Counted from the first letter of the stretch, positions 1 to 7,969 are shown. The stretch: DNA of 64,000 bases from Polynucleobacter sp. 78F-HAINBA (GCF_018882325.1 NZ_JACVOQ010000001.1:248001-312000), one strand, 5' to 3'. Notes: generated by a model not told the origin, from the letters alone. Numbers and translations are program-made.

Positions 1-2
1 CT

Positions 3-146
3 GCGGAATTTTTAGAGATTTCACTTCCTACTTTACGAAGGTATGTACAGTCTGGCAGATTAAAGCCTACATCAATCATTGGAAGAAGCCAGTTATTTTC
101 CAGCACTGACCTGAAACTACTAAAACAGAAAATCAATAAAGAGTAG
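3..146 (+). CDS. Excisionase/MerR-like helix-turn-helix protein, C-terminal end (partial)
   Basis: An open frame enters from the left edge and stops at TAG 144-146. The visible 47 residues read like a small excisionase-family DNA-binding domain: a LEISLPTLRRYVQSGRL helix-turn-helix stretch, then a wing-like segment (KPTSIIGRSQLF) and a final helix (SSTDLKLLKQKI). This follows the usual order of these domains: choose the site, read it, then a short dimerising tail. The start lies outside the window, so full length and partner are unknown. It could be a lone regulator, a toxin-antitoxin regulator or a recombination directionality factor. A competing minus-strand frame is also open here but has no ribosome binding site before its ATG at 79. 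Confidence 0.55.
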   Translation, partial: AEFLEISLPTLRRYVQSGRLKPTSIIGRSQLFSSTDLKLLKQKINKE

Positions 147-177
147 TTAAAGTCCAATACACGTCTAAAATGTAGAT

Positions 178-705
178 ATGCATGTCAATGAAAAGAACCG
201 CACCCCCAAGAAAGAAGATCTTGATGAGGGGCCAAGCAAATCCGAGCTAAAGCGCCAGATGACTGAGCGCCAAAAGCTGGCCGAGGTTCTAGCAGCACTC
301 AGCAGCGATGCTTTAAAGACCATCCCATTGGATGAGGCCATTAAGGCCGCCATCGCAGAAACGAACAAGATTAAAAGTTTTGAGGCAATTCGTCGCCACA
401 AGCAATACCTTGGCAAACTCATGCGCTTTTTGGACGAAGAAGAGTTAGATGCGATTCAGAAGCGCTTGGATGCGATTCAGGGCGTTAGCAAAGCAGAGAC
501 TGCAAAGCTCCACCATCTAGAGTCTTATCGCGATCGATTGATTGCTAACGATGAATCTTTCACCAAGATGATTGAGCAATATCCCGATATGGATATTCAG
601 AATATGCGCACCCTCATCCGTAATGCGCGCAAAGAAAAAGAAGCCAACAAACCACCTAAAGCTTTTAGAGAGATATTCCGCGTCTTAAAAGATATGGGCA
701 TTTAA
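178..705 (+). CDS. darP: Ribosome biogenesis factor DarP (YjgA, DUF615)
   Basis: The 175-residue, highly charged and mostly helical protein matches the DarP/YjgA family in length and layout. An acidic, lysine-rich N-terminus leads into a helical domain holding the family segments LAALSSDAL, IRRHKQYLGKLMR and HLESYRDRLI, and the end is FREIFRVLKDMGI. DarP binds 50S precursors in the cytoplasm and assists late assembly of the peptidyl transferase centre. The gene stands alone on the plus strand; its stop overlaps the end of an open frame from the opposite strand. The start ATG at 178 gives the normal family length. Confidence 0.9.
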   Translation: MHVNEKNRTPKKEDLDEGPSKSELKRQMTERQKLAEVLAALSSDALKTIPLDEAIKAAIAETNKIKSFEAIRRHKQYLGKLMRFLDEEELDAIQKRLDAIQGVSKAETAKLHHLESYRDRLIANDESFTKMIEQYPDMDIQNMRTLIRNARKEKEANKPPKAFREIFRVLKDMGI

Positions 706-838
706 ATTAGCTCTGCAGCCTCTTTTAACTTATCAGCAAAACCCACTAAGCCAACCCTCTCTAATAGCTCGATAAATTCTTGAGCTGTTTTTGGGTACAT
801 CACACACGCATCTAGTACGGCGATACATCTTGATGACC
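702..838 (-). pseudogene. Remnant open frame downstream of the nucleotidyltransferase gene
   Basis: Directly after the stop of the 839-1843 gene, the minus strand has an open frame of about 45 codons that reads CIAVLDACVMYPKTAQEF, then a helical tail ending in KEAAELI. The opening hydrophobic strand with an Asp resembles the start of PIN-domain proteins, but the rest does not continue as one. There is no good start codon; the only ATG is inside the frame. One extra T in the T5 run at the preceding stop would fuse it to the upstream protein. It is either the tail of a decayed gene or a frameshifted extension. Confidence 0.25.
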
Positions 839-1843
839 TTAAAAATGTGTTTTGGCTTGCTCCCTCAGATTAAACGGCAAAGCATGAATTTGCGACACAT
901 CTAAATGCGGCATTCTTTGGGAAATCAAATCAGCTACTGCTTTCGCCTGGGCAAAATCTCTACCCCTCTTTTGAGCTTCTCTATCTTTTTTCTTGGATAA
1001 CCAGGTTTTATAAATTACATAAGCCCTTGGATCAACTGTAGTCATTTCAGCCATCTTGCCGTTGACGCCAACAACTACCTCTCTAAATTTTGGGGCGCTT
1101 AACAACCAATCTGCCGTCGGAATTTTGACCGCCCAAATATCATCAGGCGCTCTACTTAGCGATTTAGGGTAACCCTCGTCCAGCGTTAAATCTTGCCTAC
1201 CGCGCCTTATTAAATCAACCATATAACCCTCGCTATTAATGGCGGTATATTTTTGATCATCAATTAATTCAAAAGATTTATCTGCCTTCTTTAAGACACC
1301 CAACAGCCCTTCCTTTTGGATTGCTTTTGTGATGGCGAGTTTGATGGACTTTCTAGAGTCCCACAAAATATCCAAGTCTAAAGTTGCCACGACATCATTA
1401 TCAAAACGCGCTGCACATTGGGTTTCATAGGCATACAAGGCATTGGTGCCAATCACCATAAAGTGATCCTTGAGGCCAGCTTTCTCGATACTATGCAATA
1501 TATCAATCAAAATATTTGGCGCACGACCCACCCGGAGGGCGCGATTCACTGCAATAGCCTGCTTCAGCTGCATCTTTAGGGACTTAAGTCTGTTCTCAGA
1601 CTCGAGCTTGCCCTTCATAAATTTATCGCGCACCTTTTCCATCCCCGAATCTCGAGGCCCCAAGCTATGCTGAGATCCCAGTGGCGATACATGAAGCAGG
1701 TAATCCGTACCATTGATGGTGCGCCACTTCATAGAGCCCCGATGAGCATAAGCTGCAGATTTTGCAGAGCCAACACCCTGCCAAACCTGCAAGGCATTGG
1801 TTAATTGCATCGCCTGGGCGTTAGAAAGGTCCGTAAAAGCCAT
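839..1843 (-). CDS. Nucleotidyltransferase of the NTP_transf_8 (GSU2488-like) type
   Basis: The 334-residue protein carries the signature of this stand-alone nucleotidyltransferase family. Near residues 130-165 it has a glycine-containing VIGTNALYAYE segment followed by TLDLDILWD, whose D-x-D would bind metal. A second acidic/basic stretch (YMVDLIRRGR) follows. Known relatives occur as solitary genes or in type IV toxin-antitoxin-like arrangements; the substrate is not established. The N-terminal 110 residues are a lysine- and arginine-rich helical region, probably for nucleic acid or target binding. The ATG at 1843 has a GAGG ribosome binding site. A strong inverted repeat lies 28-70 bases upstream, suggesting autoregulation. 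No obvious partner gene is intact on either side. Confidence 0.7.
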   Translation of the reverse strand: MAFTDLSNAQAMQLTNALQVWQGVGSAKSAAYAHRGSMKWRTINGTDYLLHVSPLGSQHSLGPRDSGMEKVRDKFMKGKLESENRLKSLKMQLKQAIAVNRALRVGRAPNILIDILHSIEKAGLKDHFMVIGTNALYAYETQCAARFDNDVVATLDLDILWDSRKSIKLAITKAIQKEGLLGVLKKADKSFELIDDQKYTAINSEGYMVDLIRRGRQDLTLDEGYPKSLSRAPDDIWAVKIPTADWLLSAPKFREVVVGVNGKMAEMTTVDPRAYVIYKTWLSKKKDREAQKRGRDFAQAKAVADLISQRMPHLDVSQIHALPFNLREQAKTHF

Positions 1844-1871
1844 ATGACCTCAGTGTATCAATAAATCTTAT

Positions 1872-1913
1872 TTTTCACAGTAAATATTGAAATTTATATT
1901 TTTACTGTGAAAA
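1872..1913. promoter_or_regulatory. Inverted repeat, likely operator of the nucleotidyltransferase gene
   Basis: Two perfect 13-base arms, TTTTCACAGTAAA (1872-1884) and TTTACTGTGAAAA (1901-1913), face each other across 16 AT-rich bases. The repeat sits directly upstream of the ATG at 1843 (minus strand), where a repressor or the gene product itself could bind. It lacks the T-run expected of a terminator. Confidence 0.5.
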
Positions 1914-1970
1914 TATAGGGTTATTTACTGACTAGAGTCACCCATAAGAGCTTTAGGTATTTGATTTAAT

Positions 1971-2000
1971 TGAATTTTATTGAATTTTATTGAATTTTGA
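1971..2000. repeat. Three tandem 10-base repeats
   Basis: TGAATTTTAT occurs at 1971-1980 and 1981-1990, followed by the near copy TGAATTTTGA at 1991-2000. The array lies between the acyltransferase stop and the nucleotidyltransferase upstream region. It is probably a slippage-prone AT-rich spacer. Confidence 0.7.
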
Positions 2001-2026
2001 AATCATAAGAAATAGCAAAATACATA

Positions 2027-3103
2027 TTAAATCTTCAGCTTGGCCGAAGGAATCTCCACTAAGCGATACATGTAGCTAGCAGAAATAGTGCTACACACCA
2101 CAACTCCCAGCATTAGTCCCATTGCGAGTAGGCCACTCTCATGAGCGTGCATTCCAGAAGCAATGTAGAGCGTATTTGCTAACAAGATAAATGCAAAGTG
2201 AATTAAGAATGCACAGTAAGAGCGGGGACTGGCCCAAGCAATTGCTCGCAGTGTTGTTACTTTCAATCCTCGCGTTGCAGTTCCAACAGAGGGATAAGTA
2301 GTATTGCCCCACACAAATAATAGTAAGGCCACAAACCAAGCCAAGAAGTTACGCAACCATACTTGTTGAAAAGTGGAAACCGCAATAACCACCCCAATAG
2401 TAATGAGTGCAAACTTGGCTAAGCCTTGAATCTTCTTATCAGCAAAGTTCTTAGCGAGATTAGCCAGCACGCCAAGGCCATAAGAGCCGATGAAGTAAAT
2501 GAAATAGGCTTCGTATTCAGCAGATCGATTGAAGTACAGCAAAGAGCTCACGGCAACAATGCTGATCAACCATATCAAGGCTTGATAAGAAGAAAAAGAA
2601 ATGAGTAATACAGCCAGTACTGAGTACAGCTGCCAGTCAATTGCCACATACCAGGCGCCGGCAGAGATCGAGTCAAGACCTAGAATGCCCTGCAGAAAAA
2701 ATAGGTGGGCAATAAATTGGCTCAGCGTCTCTTGCTCACCAACGAATTCATCATTCACCCAAAAGCGCGCAATCCAAGCGCAAAGAATCGTGAAAATCAA
2801 AGCGGCAATGTAGGGGGCAAATAAGCGTAAATAGCGATTGATGATCACTCGCAGCAAATTCTGACCACTGAATTTAGCATTTGCGAAACGCGTGAGTGAC
2901 TGAGTTGCCAAGTACCCCGCCATCACCAAAAAGATTTGCACAGCATAACGACCATACTCAAAGAGCCATGTCATCAAGCCAGGCAAGACTAAGCGCGCAT
3001 CTTCTGCTATCTGACCGTAACTAGATAGGTGATGCAGAATGATTAACAGCGCCGCGAAGACCTTGAGAAGATCAATTAAGAAAAGGGGTTGGGTTTGCTT
3101 CAA
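2027..3103 (-). CDS. Acyltransferase 3 family membrane protein
   Basis: A 358-residue integral membrane protein with about ten hydrophobic segments. The N-terminus has the family's IDLLKVFAALLIILHHLSSYG, where the HH/H residues match the proposed catalytic histidine of acyltransferase-3 proteins. It is followed by FLVMAGYLATQSL and the typical RYLRLFAPYI loop. Members transfer acetyl or other acyl groups from the cytoplasm to sugars of surface polysaccharides, lipids or antibiotics. It stands alone here, 25 kb from the polysaccharide region, so its substrate cannot be assigned. Confidence 0.8.
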   Translation of the reverse strand: MKQTQPLFLIDLLKVFAALLIILHHLSSYGQIAEDARLVLPGLMTWLFEYGRYAVQIFLVMAGYLATQSLTRFANAKFSGQNLLRVIINRYLRLFAPYIAALIFTILCAWIARFWVNDEFVGEQETLSQFIAHLFFLQGILGLDSISAGAWYVAIDWQLYSVLAVLLISFSSYQALIWLISIVAVSSLLYFNRSAEYEAYFIYFIGSYGLGVLANLAKNFADKKIQGLAKFALITIGVVIAVSTFQQVWLRNFLAWFVALLLFVWGNTTYPSVGTATRGLKVTTLRAIAWASPRSYCAFLIHFAFILLANTLYIASGMHAHESGLLAMGLMLGVVVCSTISASYMYRLVEIPSAKLKI

Positions 3104-3153
3104 AACAGAAATGGACCAGTACTCAAATTAATAAAGAGTGCTGACAAGAGTAA

Positions 3154-3342
3154 TTATTTGGATTTCTCGGGTTTTGCCTTGCCCATCAAAGAGGCCAGCA
3201 TGGGATTGCTGCTGGCGAGCTCTTTTTTAGTTTTCGCAATACGCTCTGCAGCGCCGGGCTTTGGTGTCTTAGCAGCATTTTTCATGCGCTGTGCCGTGGT
3301 TAACGCCAGGTTCTTGTAGAGATCTGTTTTTTTCATTGTCAT
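3154..3342 (-). CDS. Small basic protein of unknown function
   Basis: The 62-residue product is lysine- and alanine-rich (for example KNAAKTPKPGAAERIAKTKK), has no membrane segment and is predicted mainly helical. An AGGAA ribosome binding site precedes ATG 3342. It lies 30 bases downstream of the HdeD-like gene on the same strand and may be co-transcribed. The charge pattern suggests nucleic acid or ribosome association, but nothing specific is recognisable. An opposing plus-strand frame covers the same bases and is rejected for lack of a ribosome binding site. Confidence 0.55.
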   Translation of the reverse strand: MTMKKTDLYKNLALTTAQRMKNAAKTPKPGAAERIAKTKKELASSNPMLASLMGKAKPEKSK

Positions 3343-3372
3343 GGTGATTGAATTCCTAAATAGATCCCAGGA

Positions 3373-3951
3373 TTACTTAGTTAATGAGCCCGCTGCTAGA
3401 CCCAAGAACAACAATGACCAACCTTGCAAGAGTAATTCAATGGCGATGAGTAAGCCAGGCAACCACAGACTGCTTTCTGGATAACCATTCATGATGAGAA
3501 CACCCATCAAGATAGAAATCGCAGAAGACAATACCAACCAAAACCATTCGCGGAAATGGCGATGCTGAAATGCAGAGATTAAACGCAGAAAGCCGGTAAT
3601 AAAAAAGATTGCAGCAAGCCAGAGGGTAATTGCTTCGAGAGCGGGAATTGGGAAGGCCCAAGTGTAAACACCAGCGGCAATATACAAAACAGCCAATACC
3701 ACTTGAATACCAACACTCTTCCAGCCGGTTGATTTAAGGGCATGGGCAAATTGCACTGCACTACCAAAGATCAAGAAGGCGCCCAATACATTAATAGTGA
3801 CAAATGAAAACAATGTCTGACCAGCAATACCAATCATGCCCAAGGCAATAAAAAGAACACCCATGCCAATCAATGTGCCAGGCACTTTAGCTGCAGCACC
3901 CAGGACCGCGGCGCGGATCTCTTTAATTTGAGTCAGGGATAAATCGGTCAT
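3373..3951 (-). CDS. HdeD-family (DUF308) membrane protein
   Basis: A 192-residue inner-membrane protein of about six short hydrophobic helices. It has the repeated glycine-rich DUF308 pattern: GTLIGMGVLFIALGMIGIAG, then FLIFGSAVQFAHAL, then FITGFLRLISAF and SAISILMGVLIMNGYP. E. coli HdeD belongs to this family and is linked to acid resistance at high cell density; the biochemical role is unknown. The small basic protein gene follows on the same strand, so the two may form a short operon. Confidence 0.75.
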   Translation of the reverse strand: MTDLSLTQIKEIRAAVLGAAAKVPGTLIGMGVLFIALGMIGIAGQTLFSFVTINVLGAFLIFGSAVQFAHALKSTGWKSVGIQVVLAVLYIAAGVYTWAFPIPALEAITLWLAAIFFITGFLRLISAFQHRHFREWFWLVLSSAISILMGVLIMNGYPESSLWLPGLLIAIELLLQGWSLLFLGLAAGSLTK

Positions 3952-4135
3952 TTACAGGCTTTCGAAGAAAAATTGACTATTAAAAACTCTAGTAACTCTA
4001 TTATCTCAGGGTTTTAGAGCATAAATCGAGTTCCAAGCCCCCATAGGCAGGGCTAACCCAATTCAAAAACGGGTATTCTTACTTCTTTTATATGGCTAGT
4101 AACTAGCCGCCAGCATAAGAAAGTATTGAATTTAG

Positions 4136-4363
4136 ATGGATACCACTCTCACCGTTGTTCTTGGCATTGTTGCCATGCTATTGCCACTTGTAGTGGGTCG
4201 ATTGGTCTGGAAGCGCTTTGATCAATACTTTGGTCGTAATGACGAAGCTTATATGGATACCCTGGGATATTTCCTCAAGAAATTGGGCTTCACTATTTTG
4301 ATCGCCTTCATTCTCTTGTGGATTGGCATCAGCCTGGTATTCAGCGGCAGCCCCAATTACTAA
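4136..4363 (+). CDS. Small two-helix membrane protein of unknown function
   Basis: The 75-residue product has an N-terminal hydrophobic helix (LTVVLGIVAMLLPLVVG), a short charged loop (KRFDQYFGRNDEAYMDT) and a second helix near the C-terminus (LGFTILIAFILLWIGISLVF). It lies 40 bases upstream of another small membrane protein on the same strand, so the pair is likely an operon. No family was recognised. Confidence 0.6.
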   Translation: MDTTLTVVLGIVAMLLPLVVGRLVWKRFDQYFGRNDEAYMDTLGYFLKKLGFTILIAFILLWIGISLVFSGSPNY

Positions 4364-4403
4364 GAGCAACTAAAAGAAGAAAAACCCAGGAACACCACGC
4401 AAA

Positions 4404-4775
4404 ATGAATGATCAGCTACTCACGATTCTTAAGAAAGCAAAGCTCAACTTTGCGGTACTGGGAAGCATTCTGGTGCTTGCGGTCGTTGGCAAGATCACCA
4501 ACCCGGAGTTCACCAACGGGATCTTCTTCATGGCCGATCAGCTGGTTTCCGAACTGATTCTGCTGTTTGTTGCAATCACTTTGGGCGCATTTATCCCAAA
4601 TTTCAAGTTAGTAGTACTGGGTGCAATTGCCGCCTTTATTGCCGCAGCGATTGCCATTCAGACAGGTGTATTTACTTACCTGACGATTGACTACCTTTTT
4701 GCCGTTCTGATCGTAGTCCTGGGCTTTGCATCGATTGCTAATCTATATAGGCATTACAGAGAATTTCAGCTTTAA
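4404..4775 (+). CDS. Four-helix membrane protein of unknown function
   Basis: The 123-residue protein is almost entirely hydrophobic, with about four membrane spans between residues 13 and 115 and a short basic C-terminus (NLYRHYREFQL). It follows the 75-residue membrane protein closely. The following AbiE-type toxin gene converges on it with an 8-base gap. No conserved motif was recognised. Confidence 0.6.
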   Translation: MNDQLLTILKKAKLNFAVLGSILVLAVVGKITNPEFTNGIFFMADQLVSELILLFVAITLGAFIPNFKLVVLGAIAAFIAAAIAIQTGVFTYLTIDYLFAVLIVVLGFASIANLYRHYREFQL

Positions 4776-4783
4776 GGTCAGCC

Positions 4784-5608
4784 TTACTTATCCTTGAGAT
4801 AACCCAACACATCGTTTATCTTGGGTAAATCTTGTTCCAAGAATGAATTAAGCTCTTTGTCTGATATGGCCTGAATTGACACCTCTTTACCCCTACCAAC
4901 TGTATCGGTAAGTGCTATTGCTCTTAAGTTCTCCAAGTTTTGCCAAAGCACAGCTCTAGGCACTGAAATCTTCATTGCTGCCATGCAGCCATCCAGCAAA
5001 CCCTCTCTTGTAAATAGCCGATCGATTGCCTTTTCTAGGCTGACAATAACAATATCGCCGTATGCCACCCTTGCCTTTTCAAACGCTTGATGCAATTCTT
5101 TTTTACTTACCCTCATCATCGCCAAGTCAATTGCATCTCGGCTAAAGACACTATCATCGCTCCATCGGTCTGCATTCGCCAAAATCTTACTAGCCACTAA
5201 ATCAATTCTTGATAGAGTGACGATATCCCCTACACAATCTTTGTCATTAGGGGCGTCAAAAGCAATACGCCCCTCCGAAATAATTTCAAACTTAATATTG
5301 ATGCCACCCACACGCAGCATAGCTCGAATGCCGTATTGATCTGTACGAATTTCACGAGCCAAAACCAGCTCTCTACCGCTTTTTGTAATAGCTGCGATTC
5401 CCTCTGGTCCCGTTAGCAATTCACGTAGAGCTCGATAACCCATAAGGTCCGAAACTAAAAAATCAATATCTACCGATTCTCGATACTCACCATTCATTAA
5501 AGCAATTGCAGTTCCGCCACCAAAATAACATGCATGATTTTTTAGAATTTGGGCATCAAGCCTTTGAAGAACCTCGAAAATTTTTTGATGGTGCTCGCGC
5601 TTAAACAA
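4784..5608 (-). CDS. AbiEii/AbiGii-type nucleotidyltransferase toxin
   Basis: The protein has the nucleotidyltransferase fold markers of AbiEii toxins: FGGGTAIALMNGEYRESVDIDFLVSD (G-G-x-T-A, then a D-x-D metal pair about 16 residues later), followed by an IDLVASKILANADRW segment with the conserved Lys. AbiEii enzymes of type IV toxin-antitoxin systems act on tRNA or other targets and cause growth arrest or phage abortive infection. The frame is open upstream to a TTG at 5635. The TTG at 5608 is preferred because a GGAATGGAG ribosome binding site lies about nine bases before it and it overlaps the antitoxin stop by eight bases, typical of translational coupling. The length (274 residues) fits the family. 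Confidence 0.75.
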   Translation of the reverse strand: MFKREHHQKIFEVLQRLDAQILKNHACYFGGGTAIALMNGEYRESVDIDFLVSDLMGYRALRELLTGPEGIAAITKSGRELVLAREIRTDQYGIRAMLRVGGINIKFEIISEGRIAFDAPNDKDCVGDIVTLSRIDLVASKILANADRWSDDSVFSRDAIDLAMMRVSKKELHQAFEKARVAYGDIVIVSLEKAIDRLFTREGLLDGCMAAMKISVPRAVLWQNLENLRAIALTDTVGRGKEVSIQAISDKELNSFLEQDLPKINDVLGYLKDK

Positions 5609-6059
5609 GTAAATTCTCCATTCCTTTTTCCGCAATCAATCTTTGCATTAGAGCTCGTTCATGACTATCAATTTGTTGCATATCTAGAAAGCGTTTATTA
5701 CGCTCATAGATTCCCCTGGCCTGCTCATCAGTAATGAGTGTGTTGACGTCTAACTGCCAGGCCAAAGCTGTCAGCTGAGAGTAATCGCCAATCCGAATGC
5801 GCGTGCCTTCAGGTGTTAATTGATTTGTTGGCTGCCCTTCATCAGCAGCCAAGATCCCTAAATGGAGCCCAAGCGCGTGACACACCTGTAAATACGCGCC
5901 CAAGCTAACAGAGGTCTCACCTTTTTCAATTCGATGCAAAGTCACCCGTGAAATCCCCGCTGACCTGGCGGCAGACTGAGCGCGAACACCTAATGCCTTC
6001 CTTTGGGAGGCAATCTTTGTACCCAAATCAAGCTGCTGAGTTAGAAATGAATTGTTCAT
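5601..6059 (-). CDS. Xre-type helix-turn-helix antitoxin of the AbiEii pair
   Basis: The frame could begin at 6131, but the ATG at 6059 removes a 24-residue hydrophobic leader that is clearly promoter region. The 152-residue protein has an N-terminal helix-turn-helix (residues about 13-65, LGVRAQSAARSAGISRVTLHRIEKGETSVSLGAYL). Its C-terminal region (TALAWQLD...LITDEQARGIYERNKRFLD) probably wraps the cognate toxin. It precedes and overlaps the nucleotidyltransferase gene, so it most likely represses the operon and neutralises the toxin. Confidence 0.75.
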   Translation of the reverse strand: MNNSFLTQQLDLGTKIASQRKALGVRAQSAARSAGISRVTLHRIEKGETSVSLGAYLQVCHALGLHLGILAADEGQPTNQLTPEGTRIRIGDYSQLTALAWQLDVNTLITDEQARGIYERNKRFLDMQQIDSHERALMQRLIAEKGMENLLV

Positions 6060-6121
6060 AATGTTTCTTATTATATACAAATTATGTATTTTGTAAACTT
6101 TAAGAAACATTAAATAAGGAA

Positions 6122-6439
6122 TTACCACCAACTGTAATTAGCATCATGCCGATGAGATACCTCAAAGACTGGATCAAATTCTGGATCTCTAAACCACTTA
6201 CTCATTTGTCGATTATTTCGTGTGCGTAGTCGATGGTCATATACCTTGCGATACCAGCGCGGCGCAGTACTGCTCATCGTCATCTGACTGTCAGAGTGAT
6301 AGTGTGCAATCGCTTTTCGACCCAATACAGATCGTGGATCATGACGCGGAGATCGGACTCCTGGAATACGAGATTTCCAGTCGATTAAGACCCACTCATA
6401 GTCATGCTGCTGATTCTTTCTTCTAAATGTACGTGACAT
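6122..6439 (-). CDS. Basic, aromatic-rich protein of unknown function
   Basis: The 105-residue protein is strongly basic at the N-terminus (MSRTFRRKNQQHDYEWVL), contains RKAIAHYHSD and PRWYRKVYDHRLR, and ends in VFEVSHRHDANYSWW. The many Arg, His and Trp residues and the lack of a signal peptide point to nucleic acid contact. An AAAGGAG ribosome binding site lies seven bases before the ATG. It sits between two toxin-antitoxin operons and upstream of the AbiE antitoxin, separated from it by that gene's promoter. Similar small proteins occur in prophage-like regions, but no family can be named. Confidence 0.6.
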   Translation of the reverse strand: MSRTFRRKNQQHDYEWVLIDWKSRIPGVRSPRHDPRSVLGRKAIAHYHSDSQMTMSSTAPRWYRKVYDHRLRTRNNRQMSKWFRDPEFDPVFEVSHRHDANYSWW

Positions 6440-6682
6440 AACAAACTCCTTTTGATAGTTACGTCATGTCGATCTCCTTATTAGAATTAGTGGTTAGGAC
6501 TTAAGCGAAGCGAGCAAGTAAAAATGAATGCTGCAATCCATGAAGAGTCGGGGTGTGGCCTTCATGCTTTAAAAATTGTTTCGTATTGAAATTTTAACGA
6601 AGTAAAAACCATCTTTAGTACATGGTTTGATTTAGTCAAGAAGGTAAATTTGATAAACCTAAAAATTAGACTATTAATTACT

Positions 6683-7390
6683 TTAGTTAAATTTGTAACT
6701 ATAAGATTCTTGCTGACTTTTCAGCTGAACCGACTTTTGAGTGACCGATAAAAACCAAGCCATCACATCTATTTTTGGCTTGATATCCCCAAAGACATCG
6801 GGGTTCAATATGGCAACACACCAAGCTGGATTCTCATCTCGCACAGACTCATAGATGATTGCTTGAACATCAGTCTTTCGTGCCACTCGAGCAATCTCTT
6901 GGGTCTCGAGATAGCGATCCGGCATAGTCCAGAGTGCCTCGTCCTGGGAAAAAGGTGGGCGCCTTATATCTATAACTTGGCATGATGGTTCAGAACAAAA
7001 AACGGTGTGTGCAACCGGCCCCAGGCAATCTAGATCCACAGAATCTCTCAAAAAACGCCAGCGCCAATATCCCAATTCCGCGCCAGCAGTTCGAATAGAT
7101 TCTGCTCCATAAAAAACTCCTGGGTCTATTTCAGATCGAAATCTTGAGCCCCCTCTTTTAGGGTGGTAGCGAAATGGAGTCGCAAGTAAATAATCTAGGC
7201 TTGATGTGCCAGGCCTCATCATTGGCTTGCTACCCTCAAGCAATGCTTCTAGGGTGTGCTGCTCATCTAAGTCGTCAACCAACTTCATTGTTGACGCAAC
7301 ATGCTGTGCCTCAACAATCCGCCAAACTCTTTCCCGCCAAGGAAAAGCTTCAGACGATACCGCGTGAGGAGTCCAAGTATTGAACGACAC
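6683..7390 (-). CDS. RES-domain toxin (NAD+ phosphorylase type)
   Basis: The 235-residue protein has the RES signatures: an Arg in GGSRFRSEIDPG, the E-S stretch in VFYGAESIRTAGAELGYWR, and a late YESVRDENPAWCVAIL segment. RES toxins such as MbcT degrade intracellular NAD+ when their Xre antitoxin is lost. The 41-base overlap with the upstream Xre/DUF2384 gene (7350-7390) is the classical antitoxin-first arrangement. The N-terminal WRIVEAQHVASTMKLVDDLDEQ is typical of this subgroup. The left end of the Tn7-like element begins 73 bases beyond the antitoxin start, so this locus flanks the transposon. Confidence 0.85.
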   Translation of the reverse strand: MSFNTWTPHAVSSEAFPWRERVWRIVEAQHVASTMKLVDDLDEQHTLEALLEGSKPMMRPGTSSLDYLLATPFRYHPKRGGSRFRSEIDPGVFYGAESIRTAGAELGYWRWRFLRDSVDLDCLGPVAHTVFCSEPSCQVIDIRRPPFSQDEALWTMPDRYLETQEIARVARKTDVQAIIYESVRDENPAWCVAILNPDVFGDIKPKIDVMAWFLSVTQKSVQLKSQQESYSYKFN

Positions 7391-7727
7391 GTACCAATCC
7401 CTCCGTTGTTTGTATTAGGGTGATGGGCCTTGAATGAAGGCCGAGGTTCTCACTGATGAGCCATTGATGGGCAATCTGATCATCACTCACGATAGAGTCT
7501 AGTGATCGATATAAACGTACAAACAAGAGTGAAAAATCCCATTCTTTCCCCCCCTCCTTTAATTGATACGCCCCCTGGTATAGACGCGTAATCGTAGGAG
7601 GGCTCAGCCCAAGGACTTTTGACAACAAAGCATGAGAAATCTGTAATCTATCTGCAGCTCGAATGACTGCCTTCCCCAATACGCTGGCGGAACTTGGAAT
7701 TGGCCTAATTTGATGCGCTGATGTCAT
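7350..7727 (-). CDS. Xre/MbcA/ParS-like (DUF2384) antitoxin
   Basis: A 125-residue protein with an N-terminal helix-turn-helix (VIRAADRLQISHALLSKVLGLSPPTITRLYQG, residues about 20-53) and a C-terminal toxin-binding domain (FVRLYRSLDSIVSDDQIAHQWLISENLGLHSRP). Such proteins neutralise RES toxins and repress their own promoter. The gene is first in the operon and overlaps the RES gene by 41 bases. An AT-rich palindromic stretch (TTTCATATGAAA, 7744-7755) just before the start is a candidate operator. Confidence 0.85.
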   Translation of the reverse strand: MTSAHQIRPIPSSASVLGKAVIRAADRLQISHALLSKVLGLSPPTITRLYQGAYQLKEGGKEWDFSLLFVRLYRSLDSIVSDDQIAHQWLISENLGLHSRPITLIQTTEGLVRVVQYLDSSRGIV

Positions 7728-7799
7728 GATTTTGAGTCAATGAATTTCATATGAAATATTATTACATATAAATTCCTGTTGAAATTAATGTATACATCC

Positions 7800-7931
7800 T
7801 GTGCGTTAACACATAACCTGCAACTATAGTCTCAATAATATCAATAGGTTAGCAAATGCCCTGCCCCATATGTTGCAAGTAAGCTACCCATAAACTGCAT
7901 TAATCACTATAAAAAACACCATATGTTGCAA
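7800..7931. repeat. Left end of the Tn7-like element: terminus and four TnsB-like sites
   Basis: The terminus TGTGCGTTAACA starts at 7800. Sites: CATAACCTGCAA 7812-7823, CATATGTTGCAA 7867-7878, CATAAACTGCAT 7889-7900, CATATGTTGCAA 7920-7931. All have the same orientation, with uneven spacing of 55, 22 and 31 bases. The tniQ stop is only 39 bases further in. Confidence 0.8.
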
Positions 7932-7969
7932 GTTTCAGATTTGGGCCAAAAAAAATCTGCCTCTTGGTT

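Noticed and set aside
1-79. Minus-strand gene start (MIDVGFNLPDCTYLRK) at the left edge
   Set aside because: It has no ribosome binding site, and the plus-strand frame over the same bases has a convincing helix-turn-helix sequence.
3089-3319. Plus-strand frame opposite the small basic protein
   Set aside because: No ribosome binding site, unusual composition and complete overlap with a better supported gene.
7812-7931. Short direct repeats next to tniQ, considered as a CRISPR-like array
   Set aside because: The repeats are 12 bases with uneven spacing and also occur inverted at 23468-23522; they fit TnsB-type end sites. No cas gene is present.
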